DNA of 64,000 nt from Emticicia agri (GTDB lineage Bacteria > Bacteroidota > Bacteroidia > Cytophagales > Spirosomataceae): positions 1 to 64,000 of the forward strand of contig CAMAQF010000003.1 in assembly GCA_945860265.1 (NCBI GenBank). The letters are read 5' to 3'. The translations under genes and the position numbers were made by a program. A model generated the notes under the pieces. That model was not told the origin of the DNA and made no database searches. It worked only from the letters and a program-made list of their open reading frames with translations. Shown here in pieces: positions 45,996 to 53,231 of the stretch (positions within the stretch are counted from its first letter, which is position 1; each line of letters starts with the position of its first letter).

Positions 45996-46148
45996 ATGGA
46001 AAAGAAAGGTATCAACAAAATGCATCGTAAATACGATGAAAGTCTCAATGCGGAATTTTTAAAAATGGTTAATACATTTCGAAGTGTTGCTGAAGTTTCT
46101 CGATCTATGTGTGTAGGCGATATGAAATTCTGTAGAAAAAAGTCATAG
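45996..46148 (+). pseudogene. IS3-family orfA transposase remnant
   Basis: Fifty codons read MEKKGINKMHRKYDESLNAE and then FLKMV and RSVAEVSRSMCVGDM, ending KFCRKKS. This matches the helix-turn-helix N-terminus of IS3-family OrfA (RKYDxxFKxEALxMV...SVAEVARxLGI...LYRWKK), with Trp replaced by Cys at the end and a premature stop. No orfB and no terminal repeats are seen nearby. It is a decayed insertion at the left edge of the phosphonate locus. Confidence 0.6.
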
Positions 46149-46229
46149 CAATAAAGGAAAACAAGGAAATATACTTGCTCGCCACCAAAGTGCCTTGGTG
46201 AAAATTTAATAGGTTTGGGAGTAAATGGA

Positions 46230-46772
46230 TTAATGGTTTAGACAAATTATCTTTAATAATTCTTGCCCAGCCTCCTCAATATTTCCATTATTCAAAATAA
46301 CATATTTATGATCGAATTTCTGGATTTCTAAATTTCTCAAAATGCGTTTTCCAATTTCGTCTTGTGTTTCTCGATTTCGATTGGATAACCTAGATTTGAT
46401 TATTGAGGGATCAGCATCAATAAGAATGTCAATCAATAATGGTATTTTAGATTTTGCCATAGGAATATATTCTCTTGACCCATTGATGACCACATTAAAA
46501 CCGGCATTTAACCAATTAATTACCTCAATTCCAATGCCGTAGAAATTTCCGTGACTTTCCCAGTCTAATGCGAAAAGACCAGTTTCTTTTCTGATTTTAA
46601 AATCAGTTTTTGAAAGTTCAATGTGATTTTCGCCTCCAGAAAAGGCATCTCGTGTGATGTATCGGTGGGCAAACAGAACCTTTTCCCCAGCGATTATCTT
46701 ATTTTTTACGAAATTTAAAAGTGTATCTTTTCCTACACCAGAGGCCCCAACTACATAAAATAATGTTCCCAT
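46230..46772 (-). CDS. phnN: Ribose 1,5-bisphosphate phosphokinase (PhnN)
   Basis: 180 residues of the guanylate-kinase fold. The P-loop is GASGVGKDT (9-17). RYITRD (about 37-42) and GFNVVINGSREY (about 93) are characteristic of PhnN, and RLSNRNRET forms the lid region. It makes PRPP from ribose 1,5-bisphosphate and ATP, the last step of the C-P lyase pathway. It is the third gene of the leftward operon, two bases after the kinase gene before it. Its presence implies that ribose-phosphate products are made here. Confidence 0.88.
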   Translation of the reverse strand: MGTLFYVVGASGVGKDTLLNFVKNKIIAGEKVLFAHRYITRDAFSGGENHIELSKTDFKIRKETGLFALDWESHGNFYGIGIEVINWLNAGFNVVINGSREYIPMAKSKIPLLIDILIDADPSIIKSRLSNRNRETQDEIGKRILRNLEIQKFDHKYVILNNGNIEEAGQELLKIICLNH

Positions 46773-46774
46773 GA

Positions 46775-47560
46775 TTATAATTCTAAGGAGTTTATTAACA
46801 AATCATGCGAATTATTTTCAAATGATTCTTTTATAACAAAATGAGTTTTATCAACTGCCTTCATTATCGCCAATCTAAAATTATCCTTTTTATAAAAATG
46901 AAAAAGCAAAAAAAGTGAAAGAAACAAATCACCGGTTCCACCATACATTTTAGGTATTTTGGATAATGAATAATTGAAATTATCTATCCCATTTACCAAT
47001 ACTCCAATTCTGTTCGGATCCATTTCCATACTTTTTAAAACCAGTGTTGGCTTCGGGAAAAGTAATTTGAACTTATCTAAGATATTTACAGAAGAAACCA
47101 GATGAGGATCAATATTTTGCGTAAAATATTGAATCTCAGTAAAATTTGGAAATACAAAATCAGCTATTTGGATAATCGAAGGCCATTTTTCTATTATGTT
47201 TTCACTAACATATAATTTGCCATTATCACCAGAAACTGGATCTACAATAATAGTTTTTATGATACTTTTGTATTTCTCTAAGTAATTCAGTATGATTTCG
47301 GCCTGATTCTCGTGGCCTAAATACCCGATGTAAACTATCAATTTTAATTCCCGATATTCTGCCAATTCAAAGGAACTTTTCAATAATTCTTCAAAGGGAT
47401 ATTCTATTTTCTTTACCAAGTTCATATTTGTCAAGCCATTCAGGAGTAAAGTTGGAACAGGTAAAATTCTATCTCCCAAAATGCTGATAAATGTTTTCAA
47501 ACTGGCAGTGCCATGAACCGCAAAACTACTAATTGCCAGCGTACATAAATTGTTTTTCAT
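46775..47560 (-). CDS. PdxK/PdxY-like ribokinase-family kinase
   Basis: 261 residues. The opening LAISSFAVHGTASLKTF, the GYLG segment (about 88), DPVSGDNGKLYV (about 127), PNFTE (about 156) and the anion-hole GTGDLF (about 228) follow pyridoxal kinase of the ribokinase superfamily. The usual role is vitamin B6 salvage. It sits between PhnN and an EEP phosphoesterase and overlaps the latter by 4 bp. A role on a ribose-type intermediate is conceivable but unproven. No second B6 gene is nearby. Confidence 0.75.
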   Translation of the reverse strand: MKNNLCTLAISSFAVHGTASLKTFISILGDRILPVPTLLLNGLTNMNLVKKIEYPFEELLKSSFELAEYRELKLIVYIGYLGHENQAEIILNYLEKYKSIIKTIIVDPVSGDNGKLYVSENIIEKWPSIIQIADFVFPNFTEIQYFTQNIDPHLVSSVNILDKFKLLFPKPTLVLKSMEMDPNRIGVLVNGIDNFNYSLSKIPKMYGGTGDLFLSLFLLFHFYKKDNFRLAIMKAVDKTHFVIKESFENNSHDLLINSLEL

Positions 47561-48351
47561 TTAGTATTTATTTGTAGTTTTGCCATTATTCCGAAATGGT
47601 CGCTTGGATATTGATTATTAATCGGATTTTTTTGATTTAAAACTGTTTTAACTTCCATAATTTCGATGTCTGCATTTTCAAGGTATTTTTTAGCGGTAAA
47701 TAAATAATCCACATTTAATTTTTGGCCTTTTTCAAAAGGTTCAACCAAGCTGCTTCGCTCGACAAAATTATCAAAAGTAGAAAAAAGGTCAATAAAGTAA
47801 GCTTTTGAAATCAACCTACTTATTTCTTCTGAGTCTGGTAAAGCATTTAAATCACCTCCTATGATAAACAAATCCGCTTTATTTTGAATTTGTCCAATAA
47901 TAAAATCTATTTGGTTCAATCGATGATTTTCTTTTGTATCGATATGTGTTAAATGCACATTTATTATTTGAAGTTTCTGGCTATTAGGAAGTTTAATTGT
48001 AAGTTTTTGTAGCATTCTTTCCTCATCACCCGGCATATATGGAAGTAAACAGAAATCACTTTTTTCTATTTCAAATTTGCTTAAAACCCCTAATCCAGAT
48101 TCTGAATTGACATATTCATTCAAAAATAGCCGTTCTTTCTTTCTAGCTGAAACATAACTTTGATACATTTCTAATTGCTCTCCCAAATACCTAAGCGTTG
48201 AAACATCCTTTGAACCACAGTAAAAACATTCTTGACATAAAACAACATCTGGATTCAATTTCAACAATTCCTCGGCTAAGTATTTAATTCTTGGAAAATA
48301 ATCACCTTCACATTTCCAAGTATTTATTGTTATTACGCTTATTTTTTGCAC
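47557..48351 (-). CDS. Endonuclease/exonuclease/phosphatase-fold hydrolase
   Basis: 264 residues, no signal peptide. The EEP fold motifs are in order: ITINTWKC (Asn, about 8), VVLCQECFY (catalytic Glu, about 41), INVHLTHID (about 131), GGDLNALPD (about 166) and the terminal SDHFG (about 252). Relatives cleave nucleic acid, inositol phosphates or other phosphodiesters. As first gene of the operon with PhnN it may open or hydrolyse a phosphodiester in phosphonate breakdown, including the cyclic ribose phosphate that PhnP handles elsewhere. This is inference from position only. Confidence 0.8.
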   Translation of the reverse strand: MQKISVITINTWKCEGDYFPRIKYLAEELLKLNPDVVLCQECFYCGSKDVSTLRYLGEQLEMYQSYVSARKKERLFLNEYVNSESGLGVLSKFEIEKSDFCLLPYMPGDEERMLQKLTIKLPNSQKLQIINVHLTHIDTKENHRLNQIDFIIGQIQNKADLFIIGGDLNALPDSEEISRLISKAYFIDLFSTFDNFVERSSLVEPFEKGQKLNVDYLFTAKKYLENADIEIMEVKTVLNQKNPINNQYPSDHFGIMAKLQINTK

Positions 48352-48380
48352 AAGCTCTCAATTTTGTAATGTACTAAACC

Positions 48381-48490
48381 CAAAACTAAACAACTAAGAT
48401 TTCGTTAATTGAATCTTAATGTTTTCATATCATTAAACTTTTGTTAAATGTCCAGAGGTAATCTTATGTTAATTGTTTCATAACCTTTAC
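48381..48490. promoter_or_regulatory. Divergent phn promoter region with 11-bp-spaced TTAA repeats
   Basis: TTAAT at 48405 and 48416, TTAAA at 48433 and 48444, and TTAAT at 48469 with ATAAC at 48480 are three pairs, each spaced 11 bp. On the minus strand TAGTTTTG (48388-48381) is a consensus -7 box for the leftward operon, with no -33 TTTG but a TTAAC about 20 bp upstream. For the rightward operon only TAATTTTA (48506) is close to a -7 box. The arrangement suits a PhoB-type activator controlling both operons. Confidence 0.5.
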
Positions 48491-48592
48491 ATAATTATAA
48501 TAGTGTAATTTTATTTTTTATAAAAATCTTAAATTTTTGATAATCGCTCATTTTAATTATCAAGTTTTGGTATTAAAAACTAATCTAAAAAA

Positions 48593-49009
48593 TTGAATCA
48601 AGATTATATTTTGTGTGAATGTTCCCTTTCTGCTCTTGAAAATTTTGTAACTGAATTAGAAAAATATTTTAATGTAGTAGTTGCAAAAACTCCTTCAATT
48701 TGCATGACCATGGTCAAAGCAGAAGATTCTGTGGAATCTCAGACTTTTTATTTGGGAGAAGCTCTTACAACTGAATGTCAACTTTTGGTGAATGATAAGA
48801 TTGGCTATGGAATTTGTATTGGTGATGAACCAGTCAGAGCATATTGTATCGCTTTTTTTGATGCAATTACTGACATTGAAAATGAGTTTCTACCACAAAT
48901 TAATCAGTTTTTAAAAGAACAATTGGCCGCTATCGAATTATCTCAAAAAATTGAGCATAACCATATTTTAAGAACAAAAGTTGATTTTAAAATTATGGAA
49001 CAAGACTAA
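48593..49009 (+). CDS. phnG: C-P lyase complex subunit PhnG
   Basis: 138 residues, slightly shorter than the 150 of E. coli. The start is TTG at 48593, because a stop codon precedes it in frame and the first internal ATG would remove 37 residues. Family landmarks are MTMVKAEDSVESQTFYLGEALTTECQL and GYGICIGDEPVRAYCIAFFDAI. PhnG, PhnH, PhnI and PhnJ form the core complex. PhnG helps PhnI transfer the ribose-triphosphate group from ATP to a phosphonate. It is the first gene of a 14-gene rightward operon, which would run to the phosphoesterase at 60179. Confidence 0.88.
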   Translation: MNQDYILCECSLSALENFVTELEKYFNVVVAKTPSICMTMVKAEDSVESQTFYLGEALTTECQLLVNDKIGYGICIGDEPVRAYCIAFFDAITDIENEFLPQINQFLKEQLAAIELSQKIEHNHILRTKVDFKIMEQD

Positions 49010-49016
49010 TCTAGAA

Positions 49017-49613
49017 ATGAAAAAAGAAATATGCTTTGAGGAAGTATTTGATGCACAAGAACAATTCAGAATCGTTTTAGATGCCATGGCTCATCCAGGC
49101 ATAATTTATCATCTTAAAGATTTTGACTTCGAAGCACCACCCTACCTTTCAAATGCTTCTGCCGTGATTGCCTTTGCCTTATTAAATTCCGATGTTTCTT
49201 TTCATGCCATCGGCGACGCTCATATTAGCGATTATTTAGCCTTAAATACTGGGGCAGTAGAAGAGACTTTTGAAAAGGCCGATTTTGTATTTATCAATGG
49301 AAACAATAACGCCGATGTCTTATTTAAATTGAAATATGGAAATTTGTCCTATCCAGAAGATTCTGCAACTGTATTAATTGACGTAGAAGAAATAAGTAAA
49401 TTTCACTTGGATGGAATCACAGAAATTATTTTCAGAGGACCAGGGGTAGAATTTGAAAACAAGGTATTCTTTCGGGGCTTAAATAGCGAAATTTTGGAAA
49501 CGGTCAAAGAAATAAATTTTGAGTTTCCCTTGGGTATCGACTTGATTTTTTGTGATAAAAACAATCAAATTGTGGGCTTACCAAGATCCAATAATTTTGA
49601 TTATAAAGTTTAA
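49017..49613 (+). CDS. phnH: C-P lyase complex subunit PhnH
   Basis: 198 residues from the ATG at 49017, seven bases after the PhnG stop. An in-frame upstream ATG at 48981 lies inside phnG and is rejected. Landmarks are FRIVLDAMAHPGIIYHL, the variable middle, IIFRGPGVEF and the C-terminal NFEFPLGIDLIFCDKNNQIVGLPRSN. These match PhnH, a PLP-transferase-fold protein without a cofactor that scaffolds the PhnGHIJ complex. Confidence 0.88.
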   Translation: MKKEICFEEVFDAQEQFRIVLDAMAHPGIIYHLKDFDFEAPPYLSNASAVIAFALLNSDVSFHAIGDAHISDYLALNTGAVEETFEKADFVFINGNNNADVLFKLKYGNLSYPEDSATVLIDVEEISKFHLDGITEIIFRGPGVEFENKVFFRGLNSEILETVKEINFEFPLGIDLIFCDKNNQIVGLPRSNNFDYKV

Positions 49614-49649
49614 AATTGCTTAACTAATCCTTAAAAATAAAATTAAAAA

Positions 49650-50747
49650 ATGGGATATGTAGCTGTAAAAGGAGGATCTGACGCCATCGAAAACTCACTA
49701 GAATTGGTGGAGTTTTATCGAATAAGGAACTCAATAACTCCAATCGAAATTGAGCAAATTAAATCCCAGTTACGATTGGCGGTGGATAAAGTGATGGGTG
49801 AAGGTGGACTTTTTACGCCTGAATATGCCGCTATTGCCCTTAAACAGGCCGAAGGAGAAGTTTTTGAGGCAGCTTTTATTTTGCGAGCTTTTCGCACGAC
49901 ACTCCAACGCAGATATTATTCAGAGTCAATTAATACGCGTGAAATGTTTGTGAAAAGGAAAATTTCTGCCTCGTTTAGAGAGATTCCTGGCGGGCAAATT
50001 TTGGGACCTACTCGTGACTATTCACAGAGAATTATGGATACCAAAAAGGCATCGGAAAGTACAGCTGATATTCAAAATTTCTTGCAACAGTTTGAGTCGA
50101 AAATTGACAATAATACCTTAAAAAGTATAAAAACGTACGCAAAAGTAATAGACTTACTCAGAGAGCAAGGATTGTTGAAACCTATCGACAAAAAAGAAAA
50201 TAAACAACTATTGGACATTACAAGGGAAGCAATCAAATTTCCTGCCGCACGTTCTGCGAGGTTACAAATGTTGGCTCGAGCTGAGACGGGTGGACTCATG
50301 GCTATGGGATATGCCAGTATGCGAGGTTTTGGTTCGGTACATCCTACGGTTGGGGAATTGCGATACGGCTCGGTACCAGTGACTGTAAAAGACCCTTCTG
50401 GAAAACTCAGATATATTGGTAAAATTGAGGTTACGGAGGCCGAAATGATAAACGGAACATCTTCCAATAAAAAATCTGAGGCTGCCTTATACACCATTGG
50501 TTACGGTTTATGCTTTGGACAAAATGATACCAAAGCGATTTGCATGGGGATATTAGATACCACGATGCGTAACCCCGATTCCAATCAGCCTGCTAATGAT
50601 CAAGAGTTTGTGTTGTATCATACCGAAGGCATTGAGTCAATGGGTTTTACAAACCATTTAAAACTGCCGCATTACGTAACTTTTCAAAGTAGTTTGAAAA
50701 ACGTTAGAGAAGAAGTAGAGCGTAAAAAGGAAGTGGCCACCGTTTAA
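49650..50747 (+). CDS. phnI: C-P lyase complex nucleosidase-type subunit PhnI
   Basis: 365 residues, the usual length. The start MGYVAVKGGSDAIENSLELVEFYR and the block RAETGGLMAMGYASMRGFGSVHPTVGELRYG, then HTEGIESMGFTNHLKLPHYVTFQ, are diagnostic. PhnI displaces adenine from ATP and links the phosphonate to ribose C1, giving ribose 1-phosphonate 5-triphosphate. Nothing in its sequence looks damaged, in contrast to the PhnJ encoded 11 bp downstream. Confidence 0.92.
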   Translation: MGYVAVKGGSDAIENSLELVEFYRIRNSITPIEIEQIKSQLRLAVDKVMGEGGLFTPEYAAIALKQAEGEVFEAAFILRAFRTTLQRRYYSESINTREMFVKRKISASFREIPGGQILGPTRDYSQRIMDTKKASESTADIQNFLQQFESKIDNNTLKSIKTYAKVIDLLREQGLLKPIDKKENKQLLDITREAIKFPAARSARLQMLARAETGGLMAMGYASMRGFGSVHPTVGELRYGSVPVTVKDPSGKLRYIGKIEVTEAEMINGTSSNKKSEAALYTIGYGLCFGQNDTKAICMGILDTTMRNPDSNQPANDQEFVLYHTEGIESMGFTNHLKLPHYVTFQSSLKNVREEVERKKEVATV

Positions 50748-50758
50748 TTTAATGAAAA

Positions 50759-51655
50759 ATGGTAGAAAATAACAAATACATCAATAAGTACAATTTTGCT
50801 TTTATAGACGAATCCACTAAAAAGGAAATCAGGAGAAAATTGCTAAAAGCGGTGGCTATTCCTGGTTATCAAGTGCCATATTCATCGCCCGAAATGCCCA
50901 TTGCACGTGGTTGGGGAACGGGAGGATTACACGTAACTTTGGCAATTATCGGCAAAAAAGATATTTTTAAAATAATAGATCAAGGCAGTGATGCTTCGGT
51001 GAATGCGTGCAATTTGCGAAATTTTGTTCAGTCGATGACGGGCGTAAAAACCACTTTTGATACTTCGGAAGCTACGATTATACAAACAAGACACCGAATA
51101 ACGGAAGAAGAGCTAAATGAAAATCAAATTTTTGTTTATCAAGTTCCTCAGCCTGAGCCTTTGCGGTCCGTTGAAAGATACGAAAACAAAACCCGTCAAA
51201 TGCATGGCGAGGCAAATTATGCCAAAATGTGGGTTGCACTTTATGAACAGTTTGTAAGTCACGGCGATATCATGTTGGGAGCGGGCTATCCAGTCAAAGT
51301 AAATAATCGATACATTATGGCTCCTTCGCCGATTCCCAGATGGGATATTCCTAACCTAAATCTGTCAAAAGCATTGCATTTGTTTGGAGCTGGTCGTGAA
51401 AAAAGGTTGTACGCTATTCCTCCTTTCACAAAGGTAGAACCCCTTGAATTTGATGATATTAAGTTTCATATCGAAGATTTTAAAGGCAGTGCTTGTTCAA
51501 AAACAGGTTATAAAAAGGCATTTTTAGATGAAATGTATTACGATGACGGTAGCACTAATTTTGTCATAAATGATAGTAATTTTTTGGATAAATTATCTGA
51601 AAAAGAACAACCTACTCAGCACGAAAATAAATATATCAATCAGATAGCAGAATGA
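50759..51655 (+). CDS. phnJ: PhnJ homologue lacking the radical-SAM cysteine set
   Basis: 298 residues. The family body is well kept: YNFAFIDE near the start, AIPGYQVPYSSPEMPIARGWGTGG with the radical-bearing glycine (Gly36, Gly32 in E. coli), IIQTRHRI, QVPQPEPLR and FGAGREKRLYAIPPFT. Canonical PhnJ ends in CX2CX21CX5C, which binds the 4Fe-4S cluster and supplies the thiyl radical. Here the aligned residues are Cys246, Thr249, Ile270 and Leu276, so three of four cysteines are gone although flanking LDE..YDD still aligns. The tail is also extended by about 20 residues. Ordinary radical-SAM C-P cleavage looks impossible without an altered cofactor. The gene is intact and in frame. Confidence 0.9.
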   Translation: MVENNKYINKYNFAFIDESTKKEIRRKLLKAVAIPGYQVPYSSPEMPIARGWGTGGLHVTLAIIGKKDIFKIIDQGSDASVNACNLRNFVQSMTGVKTTFDTSEATIIQTRHRITEEELNENQIFVYQVPQPEPLRSVERYENKTRQMHGEANYAKMWVALYEQFVSHGDIMLGAGYPVKVNNRYIMAPSPIPRWDIPNLNLSKALHLFGAGREKRLYAIPPFTKVEPLEFDDIKFHIEDFKGSACSKTGYKKAFLDEMYYDDGSTNFVINDSNFLDKLSEKEQPTQHENKYINQIAE

Positions 51656-52500
51656 GTAATACGGAAGACAATTGGTTATTGAAAGTTAATAATTTGACCA
51701 AAATATACGGCGATTATACTGAAAATTCTATTAAAAATACGGGCCCTAAATTCAACTCAAATATTTGCCCAGAAACAGGAAGTATTGTGGCTTGTGCGGA
51801 TATCAATTTTGAACTATATCCTGGTGAGGTTTTAGGAATTGTGGGGGAATCGGGCTCTGGCAAAAGTACAGTCGTGAAATTGCTCTATTTCGATATGGAG
51901 CAAAGCTTGGGTTCCGCATTTTTAAAGCCGCACCTCGATGGTTTATCTAATATTTTGGAAGAGTCTAATCAGAAAAAACGTTGGATTCGTAACTATTTGA
52001 TGGGAATGGTCTATCAAAACCCTCGCGATGGACTCAATTTTAAGTTTTCTTCGGGTGGAAACATCGCTGAAAAACTGATTATGGGGGGCAATTTTCACGT
52101 CGGTAATATTCGTAATCGTGCCACAGATTTATTGGAAAAAACCGAAGTTCCTGTTTTAAGAATGGATGATAAACCAGCCTCATTTTCAGGTGGTATGCAA
52201 CAAAGGGTACAAATTTCAAAAGCCATTGCCAATAACCCGCCCTTGCTTTTTTTGGACGAAGTTACGACTGGATTAGACGTTTCGGTGCAGGCAAAAGTAT
52301 TGGATTTAATTCGGGAATTACAACAAGATTTGGGCATTGCCATGATCGTGGTTTCGCACGATTTGTCCGTGATCAGAATGCTAACGGATAGAACAATAGT
52401 GATGAAAAACGGCAGAATAGTTGAACGGGGGCTTACCGACCAAATTTTGCAAGATCCTCAACATAAATATTCTCAACTTTTGGTTAGCTCACTTTTATAA
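51652..52500 (+). CDS. phnK: PhnK ABC-type ATPase of the C-P lyase complex
   Basis: 282 residues overlapping phnJ by four bases. Walker A is GESGSGKST, the Q-loop lies in VYQNPRDGLNF, the signature is SGGMQQRVQ and Walker B is LLFLDEVTTGLD. PhnK binds the PhnJ face of the core complex and is not a membrane transporter. Before Walker A is an insertion with ICPETGSIVACADINF (Cys39, Thr42, Cys48). As I recall, many PhnK homologues carry CPxCG there as part of a zinc-ribbon-like site, so the change to CPETG would be another lost metal cysteine. Confidence 0.9.
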   Translation: MSNTEDNWLLKVNNLTKIYGDYTENSIKNTGPKFNSNICPETGSIVACADINFELYPGEVLGIVGESGSGKSTVVKLLYFDMEQSLGSAFLKPHLDGLSNILEESNQKKRWIRNYLMGMVYQNPRDGLNFKFSSGGNIAEKLIMGGNFHVGNIRNRATDLLEKTEVPVLRMDDKPASFSGGMQQRVQISKAIANNPPLLFLDEVTTGLDVSVQAKVLDLIRELQQDLGIAMIVVSHDLSVIRMLTDRTIVMKNGRIVERGLTDQILQDPQHKYSQLLVSSLL

Positions 52501-52509
52501 TAACTGCAA

Positions 52510-53211
52510 ATGAATATTCTCGAAATAAACGACTTGAGCAAGGTTTTTAATCTTCATATTCTCAACAATAAAAAGTTAGAAGCATTAAAGTCAATCAATT
52601 TAACTGTAGCAGAAGGAGAAATTATTGGTTTAACTGGCAAGTCTGGCTCGGGTAAATCGAGTTTGATGAAATGTATTTATCGCACCTATTTAGCCTCTGG
52701 GGGACAGATAAATTACAAATCTATCAATGGAATGGTGGATTTGGTAACTGCTTCTGACCATGAAGTAATAGAATTACGCAAAAACGAAATTACCTATTGC
52801 TCCCAGTTTTTGAGTGTGATTCCAAGAGTTTCGGCCGTTGATGTCGTTTGTGAAAATTTATTCAAAGTAAATGCCGACAAAGAGGCTGCCCGCTACAAAG
52901 CCAAAGGAATGTTACAACAATTGGGTTTTCCGGCAGAACTTTGGGACGCTTTTCCCGTTACATTTTCAGGTGGTGAACAGCAGCGTATCAACGTAGCGAG
53001 GGCGATTATAACTTCTCCGAGATTTTTATTGATTGATGAACCAACTGCCTCTCTCGACCCAAAAACCAAAGATATTGTTGTTGATATGCTTTTGGATTTA
53101 AAGAAACACGGAACATCTATTCTCTGTATTTCACATGACGAATACACGATTGAAAAATTGGTTGACCGGAGAATAAACCTTCATTTGGGTGAAATTTTAA
53201 ACTTAAATTAA
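52510..53211 (+). CDS. phnL: PhnL ABC-type ATPase of the C-P lyase complex
   Basis: 233 residues. Walker A GKSGSGKSS (about 42-50), Q-loop CSQFLSVIPRVSAVDVV typical of PhnL, signature SGGEQQRIN and Walker B FLLIDEPTASLD. PhnL pairs with PhnK on the core complex during the ATP-driven reaction cycle. It is followed 20 bp later by phnM. Confidence 0.9.
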   Translation: MNILEINDLSKVFNLHILNNKKLEALKSINLTVAEGEIIGLTGKSGSGKSSLMKCIYRTYLASGGQINYKSINGMVDLVTASDHEVIELRKNEITYCSQFLSVIPRVSAVDVVCENLFKVNADKEAARYKAKGMLQQLGFPAELWDAFPVTFSGGEQQRINVARAIITSPRFLLIDEPTASLDPKTKDIVVDMLLDLKKHGTSILCISHDEYTIEKLVDRRINLHLGEILNLN

Positions 53212-53231
53212 TTAATTAAATCTTTTTTTTT

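Larger units (their letters stand above)
45799..46229. other. 431-bp gap with terminator and IS remnant
   Basis: The gap holds the terminator of the preceding gene and a truncated IS3-type transposase fragment. The last 80 bases before the PhnN gene's 3' end hold nothing recognisable. Confidence 0.6.
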
